A stretch of 64,000 nucleotides of DNA from Cellulomonas chitinilytica. GTDB lineage: Bacteria; Actinomycetota; Actinomycetes; Actinomycetales; Cellulomonadaceae. The notes beneath the pieces are model-generated. The model was given only the letters and a program-made list of their open reading frames with translations, had not been told where the DNA came from and did no database searches. Location: assembly GCF_016862675.1 (NCBI RefSeq), contig NZ_BONK01000007.1, positions 186,001 to 250,000 of the forward strand, in the 5' to 3' direction. Both the position numbers and the translations under genes were made by a program. Numbering within the stretch: the first letter of the stretch is position 1; each line of letters opens with the position of its first letter. This document shows, piece by piece, positions 34,863-43,292 of this stretch.

Positions 34863-35939
34863 TCAGCGGAACAGGACCGCGCCATAGAGGATCCCGTCGG
34901 CCGTGGTGGCTCCGACGAGCATCCGGGTCACGTCGGTGCGGCGCATCTGGGCGTCGTGCCCGGGGGAGCGGGACCAGGCGACGACCATCTGCGTCGCGCT
35001 CGCCGGGCGGAGGCAGGCGACGATGCTGTCGCCGCCGCTGTGCCAGATCTGCCCCCAGGCCGCCATGTCCTGCGCGTGGGCGACGAGCGCGCCGGAGCCG
35101 GCGACGGCGAGCCTGCTGAGGCCGAGGCCGGCGCGGTAGTCGTTGATCGCGGCGCCGATGTCGCCGCCGTCGACGACCGTGCTCGACGCGCTGCCGCCCG
35201 CCTGGCAGGTGAGGGTCTTCCCCTGGGGGCCGCTCGACGCGGGGGCCGTCGACGCGGGTGCCGTCGGGGCGGCGGCCGGTGCGGTCGCGGGAGAGGTCGC
35301 GGGTCGGGCGGCCTTCGCGGCCGCGGCGCGGTCGGCCGCCTGGGCGGACCGTTCCGCCTCAGCCGCCTCAGCCGCCTGTGCCGCCTGAGCCGCCGCCTCT
35401 GCGACGCGTGCGGCCTCGGCGGCCTGCCACTGCTGCTCGGCCTGCGCGACGGCCTGCTGCGCGGGGTCGAGCGCGTCGAGCGCGCGGTGCACGTCGGTGG
35501 TGCTGGCACCGGAGCCGAGCGTCGCTGCCGAGGTGGCGACCGCGTCGCGGGCGGCGACCAGCGCGGCGCGGGCGGCGTCGTCGGCGTGCGGGGCCGCGGA
35601 GAGGGCGGCGTCGGCCGAGGCGACGGCGGCGCCGGCCCGGGCGGCAGCCTGCGAGCGGAGCGTCGTGCTCGCCGCGGACCGTGCCGCGGCGAGCGTCCCG
35701 GCGGTGAGCCGAGCGTCCGCGGCGGCGGCGTCGACGACGAGCTGCACGCGGGCGGCGGTGCGGGCGTGCTCGGCCTCGGTCGCGCGAGTGTGGGCCTCGG
35801 CGGCGGTCGCTCCGAGCGCCGACCCGGTGGCCAGGACCGTCGTGAGCACGGCGACGGTGGCGACGCGGGCGGGGTGGCCGGTCCGGGCCGAGCGGGTCGG
35901 GTTCGTCGTGCGGGTCGGGCTCGTCGTCCGGTGGAGCAT
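34863..35939 (-). CDS. Secreted coiled-coil protein with C-terminal CAP/SCP-like domain
   Basis: 358 residues. Signal peptide (about 27-50, ending A-T-A-A-E-A), a long Ala-rich helical region (~60-250, coiled-coil-like, with many A-x-x-A-A-E repeats), a Pro/Ala/Thr spacer, and a C-terminal ~100 residues resembling a compact CAP domain (I-N-D-Y-R-A-G-L-G-L, A-H-A-Q-D-M-A, W-H-S-G-G-D and W-x-x-S-P-G-H). CAP domains often bind or act on cell-wall or lipid ligands. ATG preceded by GAGGTGACGTG. Divergent from the GntR gene. Confidence 0.82.
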   Translation of the reverse strand: MLHRTTSPTRTTNPTRSARTGHPARVATVAVLTTVLATGSALGATAAEAHTRATEAEHARTAARVQLVVDAAAADARLTAGTLAAARSAASTTLRSQAAARAGAAVASADAALSAAPHADDAARAALVAARDAVATSAATLGSGASTTDVHRALDALDPAQQAVAQAEQQWQAAEAARVAEAAAQAAQAAEAAEAERSAQAADRAAAAKAARPATSPATAPAAAPTAPASTAPASSGPQGKTLTCQAGGSASSTVVDGGDIGAAINDYRAGLGLSRLAVAGSGALVAHAQDMAAWGQIWHSGGDSIVACLRPASATQMVVAWSRSPGHDAQMRRTDVTRMLVGATTADGILYGAVLFR

Positions 35940-36049
35940 CACGTCACCTCGTCGTGCGGGCGGTGCGACCCGGTGGTCCGCACCTGGGGGGGCGGCTGTT
36001 CGTCCCCTGGTAGGTTCAGGGTAGGCATTTGTTCGCACATCAAACTAAT

Positions 36050-36085
36050 TGCATACCGGATCCCGGGCATCGGATCCCGTATGCA
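36050..36085. promoter_or_regulatory. Operator-like inverted repeat upstream of the GntR gene
   Basis: TGCATACCGGATCC and GGATCCCGTATGCA form a 14-base dyad with one mismatch and an eight-base spacer. A direct repeat CGGATCCCG is embedded twice. It lies in an AT-richer stretch between the divergent CAP and GntR genes and is the best candidate binding site for the GntR protein. Confidence 0.6.
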
Positions 36086-36236
36086 GGTCACGGGCGGTGA
36101 GACCGCTCCCACGACGCCGTGTGACGGCGAGGCTCGGGGACCTTGGTCGCGTCCCGCTCCACGACGCCCGACCTACCGTGGAAGGACGGCGACACCGCGA
36201 CCGTCCCCACCGGTGCCGACCGGATGGGAGGTCACG

Positions 36237-36977
36237 ATGCCTGTGCCGCTGATCCCGAGCCGTGCCGGCCCGCTGCGCCTGACGCTCGTCGACGTCGCCG
36301 TGCGCGAGCTCCAGGAGCTCGTCGTCACCGGCAGGCTCGAACCCGGCGAGCAGCTCCGCGAGGACGAGCTCGCGACCTGGCTCGGCATCTCCCGCACCCC
36401 CGTGCGCGACGCCCTCGCCCGGCTCGAGGACCTCGGGCTGGTCGAGAGCGAGCCGCACCGCGGCTCCCGGGTCGCGCCGATGGACGTCGAGATGCTCGAC
36501 CACACCGCGCAGGCCCTCGCCGGGGTGCTCGGCACCGTCGCCCGGCTCACCTGGCCCACGCTGTCCGCCGACGTGCGTGCGCAGGTCCGTGCGGCCGTCC
36601 GCGCCGCCGCGTCCGCCCCGGCCCCGGCCGACAACCGGTCCCGCCGCAACGCGCTGCGCGCAGCCCTCGACCCGATGGTCGACGCCTGCACCAACCCCGT
36701 CCTCGTGCAGATCGAGGCGGACCTGCGGCCGTCGATGACGCGGCTGCTCTACCTCGCACCCGCCGCCGACGTGTCGCAGGCGCAGGTCGCCGCCCTGTGC
36801 CGGCTGCTCGACGAGGCCTTCGAGTCGGACCGCCCGTTCCGGGTCGGTCACGCCGTCGAGCACGCCTACCTGACGGTCACCGGGTGGACGATCCGCGCGC
36901 TGCGGAACGCCGAGTGCCGGCTCGACGAGCGCGGTGTGCCGGCGCTCGCGGGCGCTACGACCCGCTCCGTCAGGTGA
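36237..36977 (+). CDS. GntR-family regulator (FadR/FCD type)
   Basis: 246 residues. The N-terminal winged helix reads L-E-P-G-E-Q-L-R-E-D-E-L-A-T-W-L-G-I-S-R-T-P-V-R-D-A-L-A-R-L, the GntR signature. The rest is helical, in line with an FCD ligand domain though its metal-binding histidines are not obvious. ATG follows GGGAGGT. Regulated genes are unknown; the divergent CAP-like gene or the downstream GH15 gene are the nearest options. Confidence 0.9.
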   Translation: MPVPLIPSRAGPLRLTLVDVAVRELQELVVTGRLEPGEQLREDELATWLGISRTPVRDALARLEDLGLVESEPHRGSRVAPMDVEMLDHTAQALAGVLGTVARLTWPTLSADVRAQVRAAVRAAASAPAPADNRSRRNALRAALDPMVDACTNPVLVQIEADLRPSMTRLLYLAPAADVSQAQVAALCRLLDEAFESDRPFRVGHAVEHAYLTVTGWTIRALRNAECRLDERGVPALAGATTRSVR

Positions 36978-37161
36978 GGACCCCGGAGCCGTCCTGCACC
37001 GCGACGCCGACGGCCGAGAGCACGATCGCCCAGACCGACCTCGTCCGCCCGACGGCCGGGTAGCCGACGGCCGCGAACCTGCGCGCCCGCTGCAGGCCGA
37101 GGATGCCGACGACGAACCCGAGGACCCACCCGAGCCCGAGGCCGAGCCGGCGACCTGCGGG
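36970..37161 (-). pseudogene. Broken paralogue of the DUF4190 membrane protein
   Basis: Read on the minus strand, this stretch encodes G-W-V-L-G-F-V-V-G-I-L-G-L-Q-R-A-R-R-F-A, then A-V-G-Y-P-A-V-G-R-T-R-S-V-W-A-I-V-L-S-A-V-G-V, which aligns with the second half of the DUF4190 gene at 34264 (A-A-G-H-P-A-F-G-R-T-K-S-V-W-A-L-V-L-S-G-V-G-V). An in-frame TGA at 37162-37164 cuts it off and no start codon with a ribosome site is present; the DUF2510 half is missing. Its end overlaps the end of the GntR gene. I read it as a decaying duplicate. Confidence 0.65.
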
Positions 37162-37250
37162 TCACGCCGCCCGTCGGGACCTGTGCCGGTCGACGCGCAG
37201 AATTTACGTGCACGAGCAGACAAGTCCGTCACCAGGAGTCACGCTGGACC

Positions 37251-39182
37251 ATGGCCCCGCTCGTGACCGACCGCCGGCCGGACCCGACCCACCGGTCGTC
37301 GTTCCCGCCGATCGCGAACTACGCGTTCCTGTCCGACTGCGAGTCGAACTGCCTGATCGCCCCGAGCGGTGCGGTCGAGTGGATGTGCGTCCCCCGCCCG
37401 GACTCCCCGAGCATCTTCACCGCGCTGCTCGACCGGGCGGCCGGCTCGTTCCGCGTCGGACCGCACGGGATCCGGGTCCCCTCGGCCCGCCGCTACCTGC
37501 CCGGCACGCTCGTGCTGGAGACCACCTGGCAGACGCCCACGGGCTGGCTCGTGGTCCGGGACGCGATGGTGATGGGACCGTGGCACAACACCGACGAACG
37601 CTCCGCGACCCACCGCCGCACGCCGACGGACAACGACGCGGAGCACATCCTGCTGCGCACCGTCACGTGCGTGAGCGGCACCGTGGACCTCGAGGTGGAG
37701 TGCGCACCGGCGCCGGACTACGCGCGGCAGGAGCCGCGGTGGGAGTACTCCGAGTCCGGCTACAACGAGCTCGTCGCGACACCTCCGGAGGGCGTCACGG
37801 GCCCGACCCTGCGCCTCACGTCGAGCCTGCGCCTCGGCGTCGACGGCCGCACCGCGTCGGCCCGCACCCGCATGGTGAACGGCGACAAGGCGTTCGTCGC
37901 CCTCGCATGGTCGCCGCTGCCGAACCCGCGCACGTGGGACCAGGCCGCCGACCAGCTGTGGCGCACGCAGGAGTACTGGCGCGAGTGGATCACCCAGGGC
38001 GTGTTCCCGGACCACCCGTGGCGCACGTACCTGCAGCGCAGCGCGCTCACGCTCAAGGGCCTGACGTACGCGCCGACGGGTGCGCTGCTGGCCGCCGCGA
38101 CGACGAGCCTGCCCGAGACGCCCGGCGGCGAGCGGAACTGGGACTACCGGTACGCGTGGATCCGCGACTCGACGTTCGCCCTGTGGGGCCTGTACACGCT
38201 CGGGCTGGACCGCGAGGCGAACGACTTCTTCGCGTTCATCCACGACGTGTGCCGGGACAACAAGGACCTGCAGATCATGTACGGCGTCGGCGGCGAGGAG
38301 CAGCTCGACGAGACCGAGCTCGACCACCTGTCCGGGTACGAGGGTGCCCGGCCCGTCCGGGTCGGCAACGCCGCGTACTCCCAGCGCCAGCATGATGTCT
38401 GGGGCGCCGTCCTCGACTCCGTCTACCTGCACACCCGCTCGCGCGAGCAGCTGCCCGAGGCCCTGTGGCCCGTCCTGAAGCGGCAGGTCGAGGCCGCCAT
38501 CAAGCACTGGCACGAGCCCGACCGCGGCATCTGGGAGGTGCGCGGCGACTCGCAGCACTTCACGTCGAGCAAGCTCATGTGCTGGGTCGCGCTCGACCGC
38601 GGCGCCCGGCTCGCGCGCATGCACGACGAGCACGACTTCGCCACCGAGTGGGGCAAGCTCGCCGCCGAGATCCACGCCGACATCTGCGCGCACGGCGTCG
38701 ACGAGCGCGGCGTGTTCGTCCAGCGGTACGGGTCGGACGCGCTCGACGCGTCGCTGCTGCTCGTCCCGCTGCTGCGGTTCCTTCCCGCCGACGACGAGCG
38801 GGTCCGCGCGACCGTGCTCGCGATCGCCGACGAGCTCACCGACAACGGCCTGGTGCTGCGCTACCGGGTCGACGAGACGGACGACGGGCTCGAGGGGGAG
38901 GAGGGCACGTTCACGATCTGCTCGTTCTGGCTGGTCAGCGCGCTCGTCGAGATCGGTGAGCTGGAACGCGGCCGTGCCCTGTGCGAGCGGCTCCTGGCGT
39001 TCGCGTCGACCCTCAACCTGTACGCCGAGGAGATCGACACCCGGTCCGGGCGGCACCTCGGCAACTTCCCGCAGGCGTTCACGCACCTCGCCCTCATCAA
39101 CGCGGTCATGCACGTGATCCGCGCCGAGGCGCACGCCGGGCACGACGGCGTGCACTTCGAGCCCCCGAACCGCGGCGGCTGA
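37251..39182 (+). CDS. Glycoside hydrolase family 15 (glucoamylase/trehalase-like)
   Basis: 643 residues, cytoplasmic (no signal peptide), as for actinobacterial GH15 trehalases. An N-terminal beta-sandwich (I-A-N-Y-A-F-L-S-D-C-E...W-M-C-V-P-R-P-D-S-P-S-I-F) precedes an (alpha/alpha)6 barrel with G-G-E-R-N-W-D-Y-R-Y-A-W-I-R-D-S. The C-terminal Y-A-E-E-I-D at about 591-596 holds the catalytic base, followed by L-G-N-F-P-Q-A-F-T-H-L-A-L. It may cleave trehalose or maltodextrins. ATG at 37251. Confidence 0.93.
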   Translation: MAPLVTDRRPDPTHRSSFPPIANYAFLSDCESNCLIAPSGAVEWMCVPRPDSPSIFTALLDRAAGSFRVGPHGIRVPSARRYLPGTLVLETTWQTPTGWLVVRDAMVMGPWHNTDERSATHRRTPTDNDAEHILLRTVTCVSGTVDLEVECAPAPDYARQEPRWEYSESGYNELVATPPEGVTGPTLRLTSSLRLGVDGRTASARTRMVNGDKAFVALAWSPLPNPRTWDQAADQLWRTQEYWREWITQGVFPDHPWRTYLQRSALTLKGLTYAPTGALLAAATTSLPETPGGERNWDYRYAWIRDSTFALWGLYTLGLDREANDFFAFIHDVCRDNKDLQIMYGVGGEEQLDETELDHLSGYEGARPVRVGNAAYSQRQHDVWGAVLDSVYLHTRSREQLPEALWPVLKRQVEAAIKHWHEPDRGIWEVRGDSQHFTSSKLMCWVALDRGARLARMHDEHDFATEWGKLAAEIHADICAHGVDERGVFVQRYGSDALDASLLLVPLLRFLPADDERVRATVLAIADELTDNGLVLRYRVDETDDGLEGEEGTFTICSFWLVSALVEIGELERGRALCERLLAFASTLNLYAEEIDTRSGRHLGNFPQAFTHLALINAVMHVIRAEAHAGHDGVHFEPPNRGG

Positions 39183-39204
39183 CGGCCGCGCGGCCGGACG
39201 TGTG

Positions 39205-39222
39205 CCCGGGCGCGCGCCCGGG
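39205..39222. terminator. Palindrome between convergent genes
   Basis: CCCGGGCGC followed directly by its reverse complement; no spacer. Lies between the GH15 stop and the stop of the convergent membrane protein. Confidence 0.45.
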
Positions 39223-40008
39223 TCAGGTCGCGTCGGGTGCCCAGCCGGGGGAGGCCGGGCCGCCGTGCGTCGGGTCGGCCGAGATCCACCGCCAGGTCGC
39301 GAGGACGCCGTCCGCGGCCTCGACGGCGCGCGCGTGCCACGAGGAGGACAGGACGCCGATCACGAACGCCCACCCGGCATGGTCGACGTGCGTGTCCGTC
39401 ACGGCCGCGTCGTGGAACGTGGAGGTCGTCCGCCACCCCGCGCCCGCCGCCGTGTCGACGCGGTCGACCGGGCCGAGCGCCATCCGTGGTGCCTGGTACG
39501 ACGCGTGCTGCCGGTGCGCCCGCTGCTCCGCCGGCAGCGGATCGTCGCCGTCCCGGAGGCTCACCCGCCCGAGGCAGACGACGAGCAGGTGGGTCCGGGG
39601 GGCCATCACGACGCGCACGTCCTGGCGGGAGCCGTCGGGGCCGAGGTCGCCCGTCGTGACGTTGGGTCCGGGCGCGCGGAAGGACTCGCCGGGCCGGCCG
39701 TCGCCGAGCGGGGCGACGACGACCTCGTGCGTCAGCGCGTACGGGTCGGACGGTGGTGCGGCCGGCCGGACGAGCAGCCTGCGCACCGGCACGGACCGGA
39801 CGGCCCGACGGATCTCGGCCGCCCTCGCGGGGTCCTCCTTCGTCGCCGTGCGCACGACCAGCGCCCGCAGCCACAGGACTTGCAGCACCCGCAGGCCGAG
39901 GGCGACCGCCGCCGAGGCGCCCACGTACATCAGCAGGTGGAGCAGCGGCAGCACAGGGTCGGTGAGGACGGTGCCCTGGGGGAGGCCGCCGTGCGGAGCG
40001 AGTGCCAC
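39223..40008 (-). CDS. Membrane-anchored protein of unknown function
   Basis: 261 residues, no recognised family. A single hydrophobic segment near the N-terminus (L-L-H-L-L-M-Y-V-G-A-S-A-A-V-A-L-G) anchors a cytoplasmic or outside domain of ~220 residues with mixed strands (V-V-V-A-P-L-G-D-G, T-H-L-L-V-V-C-L-G-R-V). The start is uncertain; I use the GTG at 40008 so that the membrane segment is included. Reverse-strand coding is supported by the regular GC pattern in third positions. Confidence 0.6.
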   Translation of the reverse strand: MALAPHGGLPQGTVLTDPVLPLLHLLMYVGASAAVALGLRVLQVLWLRALVVRTATKEDPARAAEIRRAVRSVPVRRLLVRPAAPPSDPYALTHEVVVAPLGDGRPGESFRAPGPNVTTGDLGPDGSRQDVRVVMAPRTHLLVVCLGRVSLRDGDDPLPAEQRAHRQHASYQAPRMALGPVDRVDTAAGAGWRTTSTFHDAAVTDTHVDHAGWAFVIGVLSSSWHARAVEAADGVLATWRWISADPTHGGPASPGWAPDAT

Positions 40009-40132
40009 GTCAGGACATCGGCGCCGCAGCGCGCACGCTTGACCCGACGAGCCGCACCGGTCGTCGCCGACGCGCGCGCGCCGGTGACCGAGGTCTCGGA
40101 ACACCGGCCCGGCGACGGCCGTTGACCCCGGC

Positions 40133-40780
40133 ATGACGACACTCGGGCTCATCGGCAGCGGCAACATCGGCGGCACCCTCGCGCGGCTGGCGGTGGCGGC
40201 CGGGTACGACGTCGTCGTCTCCAACTCGCGCGGGCCGGAGACGCTCGTCGACCTCGTCGCGGAGCTCGGCGACCGGGCACGCGCCGGCACCGCGCAGGAG
40301 GCGGCCGAGGCGGGCGACCTCGTCGTCGTGTCCGTCCCGCTCAAGGCCGTCGACCAGGTCCCCGTCGAGCCGCTGCAGGGCAAGCTCGTCATCGACACCA
40401 ACAACTACTACTGGCAGCGCGACGGCCACGTCGCCGAGCTCGACGCGCAGCAGATCACCAGCGCCGGGCTGCTGGCCCGGCACCTGGGCGACGCGCACGT
40501 CGTGAAGGCGTTCAACCACATCACGGCCGCCGACCTCGGCTCGCAGGGCACGCCTGCGGGCACCCCGGACCGGCGGGCGCTCGCGATCTTCGGCGACGAC
40601 CACGACGCGAAGGTCGGTGCGGCCGCGTTCATCGACACCGTCGGGTTCGACGCCGTCGACGGCGGCCCGCTCGACGAGAGCTGGCGCATCGAGCCCGGCA
40701 CCCCCGGCTACGGGCCGCGGTTCGACGCCGCGGGCCTGCGTGGGGCGCTCGACGCCGCAGTCCGTCCGCACGGCGCCTGA
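40133..40780 (+). CDS. NADPH-dependent F420 reductase-like (NAD(P)-binding) protein
   Basis: 215 residues. N-terminal Rossmann motif L-G-L-I-G-S-G-N-I-G-G-T-L-A-R-L with S-N-S-R-G-P-E-T (a 2'-phosphate binding S-x-S-R pattern, pointing to NADPH). Further family segments are V-V-V-S-V-P-L-K, V-I-D-T-N-N-Y-Y and V-K-A-F-N-H-I. Family members pass hydride between NADPH and F420 or act on related substrates; F420 use cannot be shown here. Confidence 0.9.
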   Translation: MTTLGLIGSGNIGGTLARLAVAAGYDVVVSNSRGPETLVDLVAELGDRARAGTAQEAAEAGDLVVVSVPLKAVDQVPVEPLQGKLVIDTNNYYWQRDGHVAELDAQQITSAGLLARHLGDAHVVKAFNHITAADLGSQGTPAGTPDRRALAIFGDDHDAKVGAAAFIDTVGFDAVDGGPLDESWRIEPGTPGYGPRFDAAGLRGALDAAVRPHGA

Positions 40781-40822
40781 CCGCGGGGCTCCGCCGGTTC
40801 CCGACCCGCGACCACGTACGAC

Positions 40823-40873
40823 GAGGACCTCCGGACAGCGAGGACGAGATGTCCGCACCGCCCGGAGGTCCTC
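40823..40873. terminator. Bidirectional terminator with nested stems
   Basis: Outer 12-base stem GAGGACCTCCGG with its complement, and an inner GGACA/TGTCC pair. It lies between the stop of the F420-type reductase gene and the stop of the convergent M15 gene. Confidence 0.7.
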
Positions 40874-40909
40874 CGCTCGCATCATGACCTCACGGCGAGG
40901 TCGGTGCTG

Positions 40910-42577
40910 CTAGAGCGCGACCCACCCGCTGAAGGGGCCGCCGGGGCCGGTCTGGCAGCTGCCCACGACGGTGCCGTTGGTGTCAGCCCCGTACACGCAG
41001 TTGACGCCGCCCGACGTCCGGATGCCCGTGAGCGCCGTCGCCAGCGCTGCGCCCGACCCGATCTGCGCCCATCCGCCCCGCGCGGGTGCGGTGCTGCTGA
41101 CGGACGTTCCCCACACGTTGCGGTCGCTGCCCAGCACGTACGCCGAGTAGAGACCGGGCGACGCGATCACGGCGGGGGTGGTGTCTCCGGCCGCGACAGG
41201 GCCGGACCCGAGGTTGATCCACGCACCGAACGGAGCGCCCGCCGTCGGCTGGGTGACGGTCGCCACCGTCGAGCCGGCCCCCGCGAAGACCGTGACACGG
41301 TCGCCGGTGATCGTCGCCGTGGGTTCGGTCGTGATCCCGCCGCCGCCCGTTCCGAGCTCGGTCCACGCGGAGAACGCCGATCCCGCAACCGGCTGTGCGG
41401 TCTGGGCGACGTGCCCGTCCGCCGTCCAGGCGAAGAGGCCGATGCGGTCGCCCGAGTAGCGCACGAGAGCGGGTCGCCCGACGAGCGCCCGGGTGGAGCT
41501 CCCGATGTTGGTCCATGTGCCGAACGCGCCGCCTGCGGCGGACTGTGACGTGCCGGCGACGCGCCCGTCGACGGTCGTCGCGTACACGGCGATCACCCCC
41601 GAGGCCAGCTGGGTCGCCACCGGGTCGCTCGCGATGCCGTTGCCCGCCGCGCCGATCGTCGTCCAGGCACTGAAGGATCCGCCGACGGCGGTCTGGTTGG
41701 TGCCGACGATGGTGCCGACGGACGTCCGCGCGTAGACCGCGATGATTCCCGAGCTGAGGCGCAGGACGGCAGGACGGCCGACGACCCCGGCGTCTCGCGA
41801 GCCGATGATCTGCCACGCGCCCAGGCCCGCTCCTGCGGCTGCCTGGCTGGCGCCCCAGAGGTTGCCGTCGGTCCGGGTGGCGTAGAGCGAGATCCGGTCT
41901 GCCGCGTCGATGATGGACGTCGGCGCGCTCAGTGAGAGAGGAACGGGCTCCGGCTCGGCGACGCTGGTCACCCCCGAACCGCCGCCCCAGTACTCCCAGT
42001 GCCACGGTTCCGGCTTCGAGCCGCCCGGTTCGGCCCACGCGGGGTGGAGCCATCCGTAGGCGGGCGCGTTGGCGCGCATCCAGTTGAACTGAGCCGTCCC
42101 GAAGTCCTGGATCCCACCACTGAGATCCAGTGCTCGCGCCCAGCCGTGGTTCGAGCAGCCCGGTGTCGCTGCGAGGTTCCCCTTCGCTGCCTTCGTCCTG
42201 ACCTGCGCGTCGTAGGAGCGGTACGAGTCGGTGATGGCGAGGTTCACACCGAACCGCGCTCGATATGCGGTGTTCAAGCTCTCCAGGTTCGCTGCGGCGG
42301 CCGGCTGGACCCATTGCCCCGGCGCCCAGGAGATCGGGCTCAGCTCGCTGAGCGGGATCTGGCCGTTCTCGTGAGTGCCCCACCGCAGCGGCTGGCTGCA
42401 CGTCGCGGCCTGGGAGGGCGCGCTCGGCACCACCGTCAGGACGGCTGCTGAGACGAGCAGGAGGGCGCCTGCCTTGATCTTGTCGGCGAGACGGGCCCGA
42501 CGAACGGGCGGGACGGCCGGACCGGTCCTCTCTGTGAACGCTGGTTCGAGCCTGCTACCTGGGCTGTTGGTGTTCAT
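40910..42577 (-). CDS. Secreted M15 (VanY-type) peptidase with propeller tail
   Basis: 555 residues. Signal peptide (about 35-58, ending P-S-Q-A-A). The VanY/M15 domain at ~60-200 carries S-Y-R-S-Y-D-A-Q, S-N-H-G-W-A-R-A-L-D-L and E-P-W-H-W-E-Y, i.e. His/Asp/His zinc ligands and the catalytic Glu. From ~215 to the end there are six to seven repeats of ~49 residues, each with an A-W-x-x-I-G core and an I-x-V-Y-A-T strand, as in PLL/fucolectin-like beta-propellers that bind sugars. The enzyme probably trims peptidoglycan stem peptides while the propeller holds it on glycans. GTG/ATG starts are adjacent; I use the ATG. Confidence 0.88.
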   Translation of the reverse strand: MNTNSPGSRLEPAFTERTGPAVPPVRRARLADKIKAGALLLVSAAVLTVVPSAPSQAATCSQPLRWGTHENGQIPLSELSPISWAPGQWVQPAAAANLESLNTAYRARFGVNLAITDSYRSYDAQVRTKAAKGNLAATPGCSNHGWARALDLSGGIQDFGTAQFNWMRANAPAYGWLHPAWAEPGGSKPEPWHWEYWGGGSGVTSVAEPEPVPLSLSAPTSIIDAADRISLYATRTDGNLWGASQAAAGAGLGAWQIIGSRDAGVVGRPAVLRLSSGIIAVYARTSVGTIVGTNQTAVGGSFSAWTTIGAAGNGIASDPVATQLASGVIAVYATTVDGRVAGTSQSAAGGAFGTWTNIGSSTRALVGRPALVRYSGDRIGLFAWTADGHVAQTAQPVAGSAFSAWTELGTGGGGITTEPTATITGDRVTVFAGAGSTVATVTQPTAGAPFGAWINLGSGPVAAGDTTPAVIASPGLYSAYVLGSDRNVWGTSVSSTAPARGGWAQIGSGAALATALTGIRTSGGVNCVYGADTNGTVVGSCQTGPGGPFSGWVAL

Positions 42578-42650
42578 CACAGTCGGGAACGTAGCCAGGG
42601 GGAACGGGCGCAGAACGGGGTTTCACCGCCTCGCCACTAGTTCGTGACAA

Positions 42651-42671
42651 AAGGTGCATAAGGGGCACCTT
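42651..42671 (-). terminator. Rho-independent type terminator behind the DUF2249 fragment
   Basis: Read on the minus strand, stem AAGGTGC/GCACCTT with a seven-base loop runs into CCTTTTGT, one of few places in the window with a T-run after a hairpin. It follows the truncated DUF2249 copy, so it may be the original end of the nitrate operon. Confidence 0.6.
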
Positions 42672-42681
42672 CGCGGCCTGC

Positions 42682-42984
42682 TCAGCCCAGGCGCGTCAGG
42701 CGCACGTGCCACGCCTCGGGGCCGTCGACGAGGACCTCGACGTCGAGCTCGACGCGCTCGCGCAGCTGGGCGATGAGCGGCCGGGGCAGGTGCGGCGCGA
42801 CGAGGACCAGCGAGCCGCCCGGCGGGATCGCGTCGAACGCGCCGAACACGGTCGCGTGCCGGATGGCGTGCGGGATGGGGCGGACGTCGAGCACGGGGTC
42901 GGCCTCGTCGTGGCCGCCGCAGCCGCACGCGTGGCCTGCGGGCTCCGGAACCGGCGTGCTGGTGAGGATCTCGACCCCCTCCGG
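42682..42984 (-). pseudogene. Truncated copy of the DUF2249 gene
   Basis: The last ~80 codons are nearly identical to the intact DUF2249 gene at 43933-44241 (A-C-G-C-G-G-H-D-E-A-D-P, then L-D-V-R-P-I-P-H-A-I-R-H-A). The 5' end is different: homology fades at V-E-I-L-T and a TGA codon stands immediately upstream, with no usable start in frame except an internal TTG/GTG giving a ~70-residue peptide starting L-D-V-R-P. I read it as a displaced 3' end. If translated from the internal start it would lack the Cys/His-rich N-terminus. Confidence 0.7.
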
Positions 42985-42987
42985 TTC

Positions 42988-43254
42988 TCAGGAGTCTGGA
43001 TCGCCGATGAAGCCCGTCGATGGGTCGACCTGTGCGAGGAACGAGCGTGCATGGCGCTCGAGGTCGGACGTGGACATTGCTGCGCCGTCGGAGCGCGCCA
43101 CGGTGAAGCCGTAGGAGTCACGTGGTCCGCTGTCCCACGTGAAGTCGTAGGACGCCCCGTCATCGCGCTGCGTCACAGTGAACAACTCGCCATCGATCGT
43201 CAGTTGCACGTAGATCCCATCAGGCTCTGAGCGAGGAACTGCCCGCGCGGCCAT
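42988..43254 (-). CDS. Hypothetical protein, 88 residues, in the DUF2249-flanked insert
   Basis: 88 residues, no family recognised. Mixed strand and helix character (I-Y-V-Q-L-T-I-D-G-E-L-F-T-V-T-Q-R, Y-D-F-T-W-D-S, H-A-R-S-F-L-A-Q-V-D-P-S-T). ATG start. Codon use is less GC-biased than neighbouring nar genes, in line with transfer. Confidence 0.55.
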   Translation of the reverse strand: MAARAVPRSEPDGIYVQLTIDGELFTVTQRDDGASYDFTWDSGPRDSYGFTVARSDGAAMSTSDLERHARSFLAQVDPSTGFIGDPDS

Positions 43255-43292
43255 TACGAAAGGACTCTGTCATCGGTAAGTGTATCTGCGTG

